A program made the translations under genes and the position numbers. Shown here piece by piece: positions 18,801 through 27,103 of a stretch of DNA of 64,000 bases. The first letter of the stretch is position 1, and each line of letters begins with the position of its first letter. Source of the stretch: Inquilinus ginsengisoli_B (lineage in GTDB: Bacteria > Pseudomonadota > Alphaproteobacteria > DSM-16000 > Inquilinaceae); the NCBI RefSeq assembly GCF_050434925.1, contig NZ_JBNDJK010000001.1:6324001-6388000 (forward strand). The letters run 5' to 3'. A model generated the notes under the pieces. It saw only the letters and a program-made list of their open reading frames with translations, was not told the DNA's origin and did not search any database.

Positions 18801-19988
18801 TTATGACGGCCGCAGGCGGCGGAACAGGCCGGCGCTGCGCGCGGCCGGCTTGGCCGCCGGAACCACCGCCGGGACGGGATCTCCCGCCGCCAGCCGCTCC
18901 AGAGCCCGGCTGTAGGCGGCGCGCGGCTGGTCGAGCACCAGGGGGCGCCCGGTGTTGAGGGCGTTGATCAACTCGACCCGCGCCGCCGGCAGCCGCACCG
19001 AGCGCCGCAGCCCGAGCGCGTCGCGCATCTGTTCCTCGCTCAGCGTGATGCCCGGCATATGGTCCTCGACCACCAGCGTGATCCGGTCCAGCACCTGCGG
19101 GTTCGGGGCGATCTGCACCAGCAGGTCGCGGCAGGCCTTGACCGCCGTGAACCTCTGCGGCGCCACCAGATAGATCCGGGCAGCGGTGCGCGTGAATTCC
19201 GTCAGCAACCCCGGATGCCGGATGCCGCCGACATTCAGCACCACTTCGCCGAACATCGCGCGCAGCACCAGCAGCATCGAGGCGATGCTGTCGGGTGCGA
19301 TGTCGTGCACCTCTTCCCCCGCCACCGCGAGCGGCAGCAGGTGCAGCCCGGACGGCGCATGATGGCCGAGCGCCGAGGACAGCAGCGTCCGGTCGAGCCG
19401 CGGCAGGTCCTGGACCGCATCCCGGATCGTATAGGTCAGCGGCACGTTGAGTGCGGCGCCGGCCTCGCTCGACGGCAACGCCCCGTCGATCAGCAGGCCC
19501 TCCCCGCGCGCCTTGGCGCGCAGCACCGCCAAGTTGACCGCAAACAGCCCCTCGCCGCCCGGCTGCCCGCTCATCACCAGGGTCAGCGCACCGGCCCCGG
19601 CGGCATCGCCGCGCGGCGCGCCGGTCAGATGGTGGGCGATCTGGTTGCGGAGTTCGTCCCCCTCGGTCCCCCGGTCGATCACATCGGCGGCGCCGCCGCG
19701 GATCGCCCGCAGCACCAACCGCGCATCGCCCTCGTCGCCCAGGACGACCAGCAACGCCTCGGGATCGACGCCGGCCAGATCGCGCATGGCCTCGCCCAAC
19801 AGAGTGCCGAAGCCGTCGACCGGGTCGGCATCGATCAGCACGAGGTCGGGCGTGGCCCTGCGGCACAGCTCCAGCAGCGCAGCGGTCTCGGGCGCGGAGC
19901 GGATGATCGCGGCCACGCCTTCCAGCGGGCCGATGAGCCGGGCGGCGAGGGCGGTGTCGGAGGAGGCGACGATCAGCCTGAACATCAT
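18801..19988 (-). CDS. cpaE: CpaE/TadZ pilus localisation protein with an altered P-loop
   Basis: A 395-residue CpaE/TadZ-type protein: an N-terminal response-regulator-like domain (FRLIVASSDTALAARLIGP to about residue 130) followed by a MinD/ParA-like ATPase domain. Where relatives have a deviant Walker A (KGGxGxTT), this one reads MSGQPGGEGLFAVNLA, lacking both the signature lysines and the hydroxyl residue that contacts the phosphates. The rest of the fold (VVLNVGG, RIYLVAPQRFTAVKACRDLL) is intact, so ATP hydrolysis may be lost while the scaffold role, marking where the pilus is built, is kept. It lies 3 bp after cpaC. Confidence 0.88.
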   Translation of the reverse strand: MMFRLIVASSDTALAARLIGPLEGVAAIIRSAPETAALLELCRRATPDLVLIDADPVDGFGTLLGEAMRDLAGVDPEALLVVLGDEGDARLVLRAIRGGAADVIDRGTEGDELRNQIAHHLTGAPRGDAAGAGALTLVMSGQPGGEGLFAVNLAVLRAKARGEGLLIDGALPSSEAGAALNVPLTYTIRDAVQDLPRLDRTLLSSALGHHAPSGLHLLPLAVAGEEVHDIAPDSIASMLLVLRAMFGEVVLNVGGIRHPGLLTEFTRTAARIYLVAPQRFTAVKACRDLLVQIAPNPQVLDRITLVVEDHMPGITLSEEQMRDALGLRRSVRLPAARVELINALNTGRPLVLDQPRAAYSRALERLAAGDPVPAVVPAAKPAARSAGLFRRLRPS

Positions 19989-19991
19989 GCC

Positions 19992-21353
19992 CTACCGCAT
20001 CAGTCCGTAGGGGGCGAGATGGTCTTCCACCTGATCCACGTTGAGGATCATGTCGCCGATGCTCGGGTTGTATTTGCGCGTATCCACCCCGGGCAGCGGC
20101 GGGATCTGGCCGGGCGACAGCGGCGTCACCAGCCGCGGCGTCGCGACGATGATCAGTTCCTGCCGCTCCTGCTGGTTGTTGGTGCTCTTGAACAGGGCAC
20201 CGATGATCGGGATGTCGCCGAGCCAGGGGAACTTGCTCTCGTTGATCTGGCTGTTGCTATACATCAGCCCGGCCAGGACGAAGCTCTGGCCGTTGCCGAG
20301 CTCGACCGTGGTCGAGGTCGAGCGGCGGCGGAAGGCCGGCACGCTGAACCCCTGGAACTCGAGAGCATTGGCGAAGTCCAGCTCGCTGACCTCCGGCGCG
20401 ACCTTGAGCACGATGCGCTTGTCCGACATCACCACGGGCGCGATCTCCAGCTTCACGCCGTATTCGTGATATTCGATCGTCACCGTGCCGTTCGACGCCC
20501 CGCCCTGCGGCACCGGAATCGGCACCTCGCCGCCGGCCAGGAACTCGGCCTGGTCGCCGGAGCGGACGAGCAGCGTCGGCTGGGCCAGGAGCTGGGTCAG
20601 CCCGGCCTGCGACAGAGCGCTCAGGACCCCGAAGATGCCGTTGCGCGGATCGCCGAGGAACAGGTTGAAGGCGCTGGCCAGCGGGGCGGAGGCTTCGAGT
20701 GACAGCCGGGGGTTGAACTCGAAGCTCCGCAGCGTGTTCGGCCCGACGATCGCGCCCTGGAAATCGCTGCCGCCGAGCGCGGCGAAGTTGAAGCCGAGGG
20801 CCCGCAGCGTGGTCGACGACACCGCCGCGAACTGGATGTCGACCGCGACCATCTGGTTGCCGGTGACCCGGGTCAGGTCGACGACGTTGCCGCCGCCATA
20901 GGCGCGGGCGATGCTCGATGCCCGGGCATGGGCGTCGAGATCCGGCACCGTGCCGGACAGCACCAGCGTGTCGCCGTCGCGGTTCACCCGCACGCCCTGC
21001 AGCCCCGGCTGGCCGCGGATCTGGCGGGCCGGATCGCCGCGGTCCGGGATGGTCGGCAGCGCGACCGCCGGGGCGCCGCCCACGGTGACGTCGTAGGAGA
21101 TCCCCTGGCCCGACTGGGCGGTGAAGACGGCCAGCGTGGTCTGGCCCGACTGCAGCCCGGTGATCTGCAACTGGTCCTCGTTCAGCGCGGTCGCGTCGAT
21201 GATACCGCCCTGCCCGACGACGATGCGGGTGATCGGCGCCGGCAGGTTGATCACGCGCTGGGCTCCGACGCCGAGCCGCAGTTCCTCCGCCCCCGCGATC
21301 TGGGAGACGAAGACGAGAACCGCGACGCACAGCATACGGACCACAAATCTCAT
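19992..21353 (-). CDS. cpaC: CpaC/RcpA outer-membrane secretin
   Basis: Forms the gated outer-membrane channel through which the Flp pilus passes. The 453-residue protein has a signal peptide (RMLCVAVLVFVSQIAGAEE), a pilus-secretin N-terminal domain with LPAPITRIVVG, a BON-like segment (LSGTVPDLDAHARASSIAR), and the conserved secretin domain ending in VELGNGQSFVLAGL, KFPWLGDIPIIGALFKS and ELIIVATPRLV. It overlaps the cpaB stop by four bases. Confidence 0.95.
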   Translation of the reverse strand: MRFVVRMLCVAVLVFVSQIAGAEELRLGVGAQRVINLPAPITRIVVGQGGIIDATALNEDQLQITGLQSGQTTLAVFTAQSGQGISYDVTVGGAPAVALPTIPDRGDPARQIRGQPGLQGVRVNRDGDTLVLSGTVPDLDAHARASSIARAYGGGNVVDLTRVTGNQMVAVDIQFAAVSSTTLRALGFNFAALGGSDFQGAIVGPNTLRSFEFNPRLSLEASAPLASAFNLFLGDPRNGIFGVLSALSQAGLTQLLAQPTLLVRSGDQAEFLAGGEVPIPVPQGGASNGTVTIEYHEYGVKLEIAPVVMSDKRIVLKVAPEVSELDFANALEFQGFSVPAFRRRSTSTTVELGNGQSFVLAGLMYSNSQINESKFPWLGDIPIIGALFKSTNNQQERQELIIVATPRLVTPLSPGQIPPLPGVDTRKYNPSIGDMILNVDQVEDHLAPYGLMR

Positions 21354-22267
21354 CGCCGCTCTCCGGACGTCTTCGGGTAGATCAACTGGGTCTTGTCGCC
21401 GACGATCAGCTCGATCGGTCGTTGCTGCGGCGGCGCAGGGGCGGACGGCGGCGAGGCGGGACCGCGGATATCGGAGAGCTTGGCAGTGTTGTCGTCGATC
21501 AGTTGCAGATCGTCGCTGCCGCGCAGGGACAGATAGAAGGAACCCACGCTGCGGGCTAAGGCGAATTTGGCGATCTGGTCCGGCGTCATCGCCAGGCTGA
21601 TGGTCCTCGCCGGCTCGCTGCGGCGTCCGGCGGCGCCTGCGGCCTTCTCGGCTGCTTCCTGTGTCAGAGTCGGATCACCGAGGGTGGCGCCGACGGTGAG
21701 CACGAGCACGTCCTGGAGAACCGTGCGCGCCTCGCTGAGGTCTGCTTCAGGCCGCCCCATCGCGCCTTGCTTGCTCAGCACGTTGTCCGGCAACACGAGC
21801 TGAATGTCGACCTTGTCGCCCGGCCGGACGAACTGGCCAACCGCGATCTCGTCATTGGTCAGGATGCTGATCGCGCGATAACCGCTAGGGATCAGCGCGG
21901 CGAGGCCAGCCTGGGCCGGATCGGCGGAGATGGTGGAATCGAGCAGCAGCTGCTGCGGCATGATGTCGGCCGTCGCCACCTTGCCGACCACATCGCCGAT
22001 CGCCGTCCGCGCCCCCCGCGGCACGCCGCCGGCGATCGAGGTGGTGGCCACATCCTCGCGCGTGATGACCTGCCCACGCGCGATGAACCGGGCAGCCGTC
22101 ATGACGCCGAACACCTTCACGTCGGCGGGCGCAGGCTGAGCCACCGGAGTCGACGCTGAGACCGTTCCCACCGGCACGGAACTCTTATAGATTCCATAGG
22201 CAATCAGCGAGACCGCCCCCAGCCCCCCGAGGACCAGATAAGCTCGTGTCAGCGCATTCGTGTTCAT
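21350..22267 (-). CDS. cpaB: CpaB/RcpC pilus assembly protein
   Basis: First gene of the tad operon. The 305-residue protein has an N-terminal membrane anchor (LVLGGLGAVSLIAYGIY), an SAF domain with VMTAARFIARGQVITREDV, and the RcpC/CpaB core with AISILTNDEIAVGQFVRPGDK. It is a periplasmic partner of the secretin. No clear Shine-Dalgarno is seen before the ATG at 22267. The promoter must lie in the AT-richer gap upstream. Confidence 0.93.
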   Translation of the reverse strand: MNTNALTRAYLVLGGLGAVSLIAYGIYKSSVPVGTVSASTPVAQPAPADVKVFGVMTAARFIARGQVITREDVATTSIAGGVPRGARTAIGDVVGKVATADIMPQQLLLDSTISADPAQAGLAALIPSGYRAISILTNDEIAVGQFVRPGDKVDIQLVLPDNVLSKQGAMGRPEADLSEARTVLQDVLVLTVGATLGDPTLTQEAAEKAAGAAGRRSEPARTISLAMTPDQIAKFALARSVGSFYLSLRGSDDLQLIDDNTAKLSDIRGPASPPSAPAPPQQRPIELIVGDKTQLIYPKTSGERR

Positions 22268-22905
22268 CGGTGGGGGGCTTCAATGCACATATCAAACCGT
22301 ACGGCCTGCTCAGCGGGCGGCGTTGCCAAACCTACTCGCCTAGCGCCTCAGGACTCCAGAGTATTTGCTCATTCCCTGCGTTCCCTAAAAGGTGAGCTAA
22401 ACTAGCAGTAATAGCCGACTATGTAGCACAAACCAGACTTCGGCACAAGCTTTATTAGGTTCCGCAAAAGCAGCAGCAAATCTTACTAGAACTCAAGAAG
22501 CAGAAAAGCCCGCATATCATATTATGCATGAGAATGGACCTAAGCCGCGTCGGAGTGTTTTCCTAGAAACCCGACCGAGAGTTGCAAACTATATCGAAAT
22601 ATACGGAATATTTATTTATGTCCATTTTTTTGTCTAATCTCGCATCGAGAAAACATCCAGCCGTGTCATGGAGGCCACGACCGCTGGTTGTGGAAGGCCG
22701 GGGCGGATTATGCCTTCTGCGGGATCCTTAAGTACTCCTTAAACCCCTTGAGCGAGCCTTACCACCCTCCCTCTTCCGGCAGGCAAAGGCTGTCGGATGC
22801 CGATCCGTGGCATCGATTGCCGGTTGCCAAACATCGTCACGCCACTAACCTGAAAGCGGTTGCAGCGGACATCAGAATCCGTTCGTCGGAACCACAGGAG
22901 GAACC
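22268..22905. other. 638-bp AT-richer intergenic region between divergent cpaB and thuE-like genes
   Basis: No credible gene is present. The stretch 22380-22660 is visibly richer in A and T than anything else nearby (for example CATATCATATTATGCATG and GAATATTTATTTATG). It must carry the promoters of the tad operon (leftward) and of the sugar-binding protein gene (rightward). I could not fix -35/-10 pairs with confidence. It is the longest gene-free stretch in the window. Confidence 0.6.
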
Positions 22906-24183
22906 ATGTCCGGGAAGCACCTGACCGCTCTCGCCGCTCTTACCCTCACCATGGCGACAACTTCAGCCGCCTTCGGCGCCGAGGTCACCTTCGCCTGCGG
23001 CTCGACCGGCATCCAGTCCAGGCTGTGCGACGAGGCGGCCAAAGCCTGGTCGGCCAAGACCGGCAACACCGTCAAGGTCGTCGCCGCCCCGCAATCGACC
23101 TCGGAACAGCTCGCCCTCTACCAGCAGTTCCTCACCGGCAAGTCCAGCGACATCGACGTGTTCCAGGTCGATGTGATCTGGCCCGGCATCCTCGGCAGCC
23201 ACTTCGTCGACCTGAAGCAATATGTCGACCAGGCCACCATCGACCAATATTTCCCGAACATCGTCCAAGGCCTGACCCGCGACGGCCAACTGCTGGCCCT
23301 GCCCTGGTATACCGATGCCGGGCTGCTGTACTACCGCCAGGACCTGCTGGACAAATACAAGCTCAAGGTGCCCGGGACCTGGGCCGAGCTGACCGAGACC
23401 GCCAAGGCCATCCAGGAGGGTGAGCGCAAGGACGGCAACGACCGCTTCTTCGGCTTCGTCTTCCAGGGCCGGGCCTATGAGGGGCTGACCTGCGACGCGC
23501 TGGAATGGATCGCCAGCTTCGGCGGCGGCTCGATCGTCGGGCCGGACGGCAAGATCACCATCGACAACCCGCAAGCGGCCAAGGCGCTGGACACTGCGGC
23601 CGCCTGGATCGGCACCATCGCGCCGGACGGCGTGCTGAACTACATGGAGGAGGATGCCCGCGGCGTGTTCCAGTCCGGCAACGCCGCCTTCATGCGCAAC
23701 TGGCCCTACGCCGCCAGCCTGGCGGAGGCGGCTGACAGCCCGGTCAAAGGCAAGGTCGGCTATGCGCCCCTGCCGAAGGGCGACGGCGACGGCGCCCGCA
23801 ATGCCGCGACGCTGGGCGGCTGGCAGATCGCGGTCTCGAAATACTCCGAGAACCCGAAGGAGGCGGCGGCCTTCGCCATCTACCTGACCTCCCGGGACGA
23901 GCAGAAGCGCCGGGCCATGGAAGGCGGCTACCAGCCGACCATCCCGGCGCTGTACGAGGATGCCGAGCTGCTGGAGAAGCGGCCGTTCTTCAAGACGACG
24001 CGGCAGATCCTGGACAGCGCCGTGGCCAGGCCCTCGGCGGTGACGGGCGAGCGCTACAGCGAGGTCTCGTCGCTGTTCTGGAACGCGGTCCACAGCACCC
24101 TGTCGAAGCAGGGCGACGGCGCCGCCAACCTGGCGCAGCTGCAGAAGGACCTGAACCGGCTGAGCCGCGGCGGCCGCTGGTGA
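22906..24183 (+). CDS. ABC transporter sugar-binding protein, ThuE-like
   Basis: A 425-residue periplasmic extracellular solute-binding protein family 1 member. A signal peptide (LAALTLTMATTSAAFGAE) is followed by a maltose/trehalose-binding fold: SSDIDVFQVDVIWPGIL, ALPWYTDAGLLYYRQDLLDK and FMRNWPYAASLAEA are typical of ThuE-type trehalose/maltose binders. The RBS AGGAGG lies upstream of the ATG at 22906. Unlike the rhizobial thuEFGKAB operon, no permease or ATPase genes follow; a dehydrogenase and a ThuA homologue do. It must either borrow a transporter encoded elsewhere or have another role. The substrate is inferred from neighbours only. Confidence 0.88.
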   Translation: MSGKHLTALAALTLTMATTSAAFGAEVTFACGSTGIQSRLCDEAAKAWSAKTGNTVKVVAAPQSTSEQLALYQQFLTGKSSDIDVFQVDVIWPGILGSHFVDLKQYVDQATIDQYFPNIVQGLTRDGQLLALPWYTDAGLLYYRQDLLDKYKLKVPGTWAELTETAKAIQEGERKDGNDRFFGFVFQGRAYEGLTCDALEWIASFGGGSIVGPDGKITIDNPQAAKALDTAAAWIGTIAPDGVLNYMEEDARGVFQSGNAAFMRNWPYAASLAEAADSPVKGKVGYAPLPKGDGDGARNAATLGGWQIAVSKYSENPKEAAAFAIYLTSRDEQKRRAMEGGYQPTIPALYEDAELLEKRPFFKTTRQILDSAVARPSAVTGERYSEVSSLFWNAVHSTLSKQGDGAANLAQLQKDLNRLSRGGRW

Positions 24184-24218
24184 GCATCACGGGATAACGG
24201 AAGCATGAAGGAGACGGA

Positions 24219-25253
24219 ATGTCGGTCAAGGTGATCCAGGTCGGCCTGGGCGGCTGGGGCATGAACTGGGCCCACACCATCCTGCCGCAGGTCAAGGCGG
24301 TCGACGTCGTCGGCTTCGTCGACGCCAGTCCGGAGGCGCTGAAGCGGGCCGAAGAGACGCTCGGCCTGGCCGAGGACAAGTGCTTCCCCAGCCTCGACGC
24401 CGCCATCGCCGCCGTCGATGCCGAAGCGGTCCTGGCAGTGCTGCCGACCGCCGGGCACAAGAGCATCACTGAGGCGGCGCTCAAGGCCGGGAAGCATGTG
24501 CTGGTGGAGAAGCCCTTCACCTCGACATTGGAAGAGGCGCAGGAGTTGATCGGCCTAGCCAAGCAGGTCGACCGGATCCTGATGGTCAGCCAGAACTATC
24601 GCTACATGTCGGCGGTGCAGACGGTGGCCGACCTGGTGCGCGACCGCACCTATGGCCGGCCGCTGTCGGCGCTGATCGACTTCCGGCAGAACTGGAAGGT
24701 CACCGGGCACCGCTACCACGACATCCCCGGCCCGCTGCTGCTGGATATGGCGATCCACCATTTCGACCTGATGCGCATGATCTTCGGCGAGAATGTGCAG
24801 CGGGTCGCCTGCCGCAGCTGGAATACGCCGGACAGCCCGTTCAAGGACCACGCCGCCGCCCATGCGCTGCTGGCGCTCGAGAACGGGTTGATGGTGTCCT
24901 ACAACGGCTCCTGGGTGTCGCGCGGCACGCCGACCACCTGGACCGGCGAATGGGCCATCGAGTGCGAAGAGGGGCAGCTGGTGTGGCAGGCCCGCGGCAT
25001 GGCCGGCGAGATCGCCGACAAGCTGGCGCTGCGCAAGCCGGACGGGTCGGTCCGGGACCTGCCGATGAAGCCGCTGGCGCTGATCGACCGGGCCGGCACG
25101 CTGAATGCCTTCGCCGCGGCTGTCCACGGTCAGCCGCCGCGTTACTTCACCTCCGGCGAGGACAACATCCATTCCCTCGCCACCAGCTTCGCCTGCATGC
25201 GGTCGGGCGCCCAGGACGGCACATGGGTGTCGCTGTCCGAGATCCTTCCCTGA
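24219..25253 (+). CDS. Gfo/Idh/MocA-family oxidoreductase, ThuB-like
   Basis: A 344-residue NAD(P)-dependent dehydrogenase. The Rossmann start VKVIQVGLGGWGMNWAHTIL, the EKPFTSTLEEAQELIGLAK motif (the lysine of EKP is catalytic in the family) and the helix GPLLLDMAIHHFDLMRMIFG with its conserved aspartate and histidines are all visible. Its place before a ThuA homologue suggests ThuB, which with ThuA converts trehalose and related disaccharides to 3-keto derivatives. The RBS AAGGAG lies six bases upstream of the ATG at 24219. It follows the binding-protein gene by 35 bp. Confidence 0.88.
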   Translation: MSVKVIQVGLGGWGMNWAHTILPQVKAVDVVGFVDASPEALKRAEETLGLAEDKCFPSLDAAIAAVDAEAVLAVLPTAGHKSITEAALKAGKHVLVEKPFTSTLEEAQELIGLAKQVDRILMVSQNYRYMSAVQTVADLVRDRTYGRPLSALIDFRQNWKVTGHRYHDIPGPLLLDMAIHHFDLMRMIFGENVQRVACRSWNTPDSPFKDHAAAHALLALENGLMVSYNGSWVSRGTPTTWTGEWAIECEEGQLVWQARGMAGEIADKLALRKPDGSVRDLPMKPLALIDRAGTLNAFAAAVHGQPPRYFTSGEDNIHSLATSFACMRSGAQDGTWVSLSEILP

Positions 25254-25278
25254 CCGCGCAATCCCGGAGACAAGCGAC

Positions 25279-26016
25279 ATGCCCCTTCCCCGCCTGCTGG
25301 TCTGGAACGAGTACCGGCACGAGCTGCAGAACCCCGAGGTCTCGGCGGTCTATCCCGACGGCATTCACGAGGCCATTGCCGACCCGCTGCGCCAGCGCGG
25401 CTTTCCGGTCGCCACCGCGACGCTGGACCAGCCCGAGCACGGGCTGACCGACGAGGTGCTGAACGGCACCGACGTGCTGCTGTGGTGGGGCCACAAGGCG
25501 CATGAGGAGGTGTCGGACGCCGTGGTCGAGCGGGTGCGCCGCCACGTCATGGGTGGGCTGGGCCTGATCGTGCTGCATTCCGGCCACTACTCGAAGATCT
25601 TCCGCCGGCTGATGGGCACCAGCTGCAGCGTCAACTGGCGGGTGCACGGCAAGGAGGGCGAGACCGAGCGGATCTGGGTCACCGCCCCGGCGCATCCGAT
25701 CGCGGCCGGGCTCGACCGCTACATCGAGCTGCCGCAGGAGGAGATGTATGGCGAGTTCTTCGATGTGCCCGAGCCGGACGAGCTGGTCTTCGTCAGCTGG
25801 TTCAAGGGCGGCGAGGTGTTCCGCAGCGGCCTGAGCTACCGCCGCGGCTATGGCAGGATCTTCTACTTCCGGCCCGGGCACGAGACCTTCCCGAGCTATC
25901 ACAATGCCGCGGTGCAGACGGTGATCGCCAACGCCGCGTCCTGGGCCGCCCAGCCCGGGATGCGCCGCCCCCCGCCGGACAATATGCGGCGGGAGCCGAT
26001 CGAAGCGATCGGCTGA
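25279..26016 (+). CDS. thuA: ThuA domain protein
   Basis: A 245-residue protein of the trehalose-utilisation ThuA family, which has a class I glutamine-amidotransferase-like fold without the catalytic cysteine. The stretch VLLWWGHKAHEEVSDAVVER, GGLGLIVLHSGHYSKIFRRL and the C-terminal GYGRIFYFRPGHETFPSYHN with its conserved histidines are diagnostic. I chose the ATG at 25279 because it follows the previous stop and has GGAG upstream; a longer reading begins inside the upstream gene. It closes a three-gene operon and is followed by a terminator. Confidence 0.9.
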   Translation: MPLPRLLVWNEYRHELQNPEVSAVYPDGIHEAIADPLRQRGFPVATATLDQPEHGLTDEVLNGTDVLLWWGHKAHEEVSDAVVERVRRHVMGGLGLIVLHSGHYSKIFRRLMGTSCSVNWRVHGKEGETERIWVTAPAHPIAAGLDRYIELPQEEMYGEFFDVPEPDELVFVSWFKGGEVFRSGLSYRRGYGRIFYFRPGHETFPSYHNAAVQTVIANAASWAAQPGMRRPPPDNMRREPIEAIG

Positions 26017-26037
26017 GCGCCGCAGCCTGAATGCAAA

Positions 26038-26074
26038 CGGGCCGGCTGGGTAAACTAGCCGGCCCGCTTCGTTT
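26038..26074. terminator. Bidirectional terminator between thuA and ssb
   Basis: A perfect 10-bp stem (CGGGCCGGCT / AGCCGGCCCG, 26038-26066) with a nine-base loop has an A run on the left and CTTCGTTT on the right. The convergent genes thuA and ssb can both end here. Confidence 0.8.
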
Positions 26075-26090
26075 CATCCCTCCGGAAGGA

Positions 26091-26648
26091 TCAGAACGGG
26101 ATCTCGTCGTCGAGATCGTCCGCCATCGGGCCGCGTCCGCCGCCACCGCCGGAGGAGCCGCCGCCACCGCCCGACGGGCCGCCGCCGCCGGAGGACCGCC
26201 CGCCGCCGTAGCCGCCGCCACCACCGCCGCTGTAGCCGCCGCCTGCGCCGCCCTCGTCCTCGAAGCCGCCACCGCCACCACCGCCGCCACCGCCCTCACG
26301 GCCGTCGAGCATGGTCAGCTCGCCGCGGAACGGACGCAGCACCACCTCGGTGATGGTGCGCTCGGCGCCGCTCTGGTCGTTGAATTTCCGGGTCTCGAGC
26401 TGGCCCTCGATATAGACCTTCGAGCCCTTCTTCAGGAACCGCTCGACCACCCCGACCAGCGCGTCGTTGAACACCGCGACGCGGTGCCATTCGGTGCGCT
26501 CCTTGCGCTCGCCGGTGGTGCGGTCCTTCCAGTTCTCCGACGTCGCGATCGAGAAATTCGCCACGCGCCCGCCATTCTGGAAGGCCCGGATCTCCGGATC
26601 GCGGCCGAGATTGCCGATGAGAATGACCTTGTTGACGCTGCCAGCCAT
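26091..26648 (-). CDS. ssb: Single-stranded DNA-binding protein
   Basis: Protects single-stranded DNA and recruits repair and replication partners. The 185-residue protein has the OB-fold opening VNKVILIGNLGRDPEIR, TEWHRVAVFND and KVYIEGQLETRKF, a very glycine-rich linker from about residue 117 to 172 (runs of up to ten glycines), and the acidic tail DDLDDEIPF that binds partner proteins. The linker is longer and purer in glycine than in E. coli SSB. uvrA lies nearby but faces the other way, with two genes between, so the usual divergent ssb-uvrA pair has been split. Confidence 0.97.
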   Translation of the reverse strand: MAGSVNKVILIGNLGRDPEIRAFQNGGRVANFSIATSENWKDRTTGERKERTEWHRVAVFNDALVGVVERFLKKGSKVYIEGQLETRKFNDQSGAERTITEVVLRPFRGELTMLDGREGGGGGGGGGGFEDEGGAGGGYSGGGGGGYGGGRSSGGGGPSGGGGGSSGGGGGRGPMADDLDDEIPF

Positions 26649-26734
26649 GATCCAGACCTCACTCCATACGTGTTAGCGGCGGACCCTAGACGGATGGTTC
26701 CCTGATTCCAATCACGTTTGAACTCCCGCCGGAC

Positions 26735-27094
26735 TCATTCCTTCCGCCGCGACCGAGCCGCGCGGCCGGGCTTGCGCAGCGCCGCCAGCCAGGCGCCGAC
26801 CGCCGACGCCAGATCCCGGGTCGGCAGCACCAGCGCCGGCACCTCGGCGTCGTGGATGTTGCGCAGCACCGACTGGGCGCCGCGGATTTCCAGCGCGTAG
26901 AGGTTGCCGGTGATCGGCTCTCCCCCCTCCCCGGCCTCGCCCAGGCGCTCCGCCACCTTCGCCGCCCAGGTGGCGTCGCCGCGCAGGTCGGTCTCGAGGA
27001 AATCGGCCAGGATCGGCGCCGCGGTGCCGGACACGACGCGGGGCCGCCCCTCGGCGTCGCGGATGACCTCGATCGTGCTCTGCTTTCCCTTCAT
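26735..27094 (-). CDS. Candidate immunity protein for the adjacent EndoU nuclease
   Basis: A 119-residue protein with no signal peptide, beginning MKGKQSTIEVIRDAEGRPRV and ending in a basic tail. The RBS GAGAGG precedes the ATG at 27094, 9 bp after the nuclease stop, so the two are co-transcribed. The segment TGNLYALEIRGAQSVLRNI is reminiscent of small YacL/UPF0231-type proteins that are often encoded beside EndoU toxins; this is recalled, not searched. Being cytosolic while the nuclease is exported fits an immunity role. It could equally be an unrelated hypothetical protein. Confidence 0.5.
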   Translation of the reverse strand: MKGKQSTIEVIRDAEGRPRVVSGTAAPILADFLETDLRGDATWAAKVAERLGEAGEGGEPITGNLYALEIRGAQSVLRNIHDAEVPALVLPTRDLASAVGAWLAALRKPGRAARSRRKE

Positions 27095-27103
27095 GCCGGC
27101 CTC

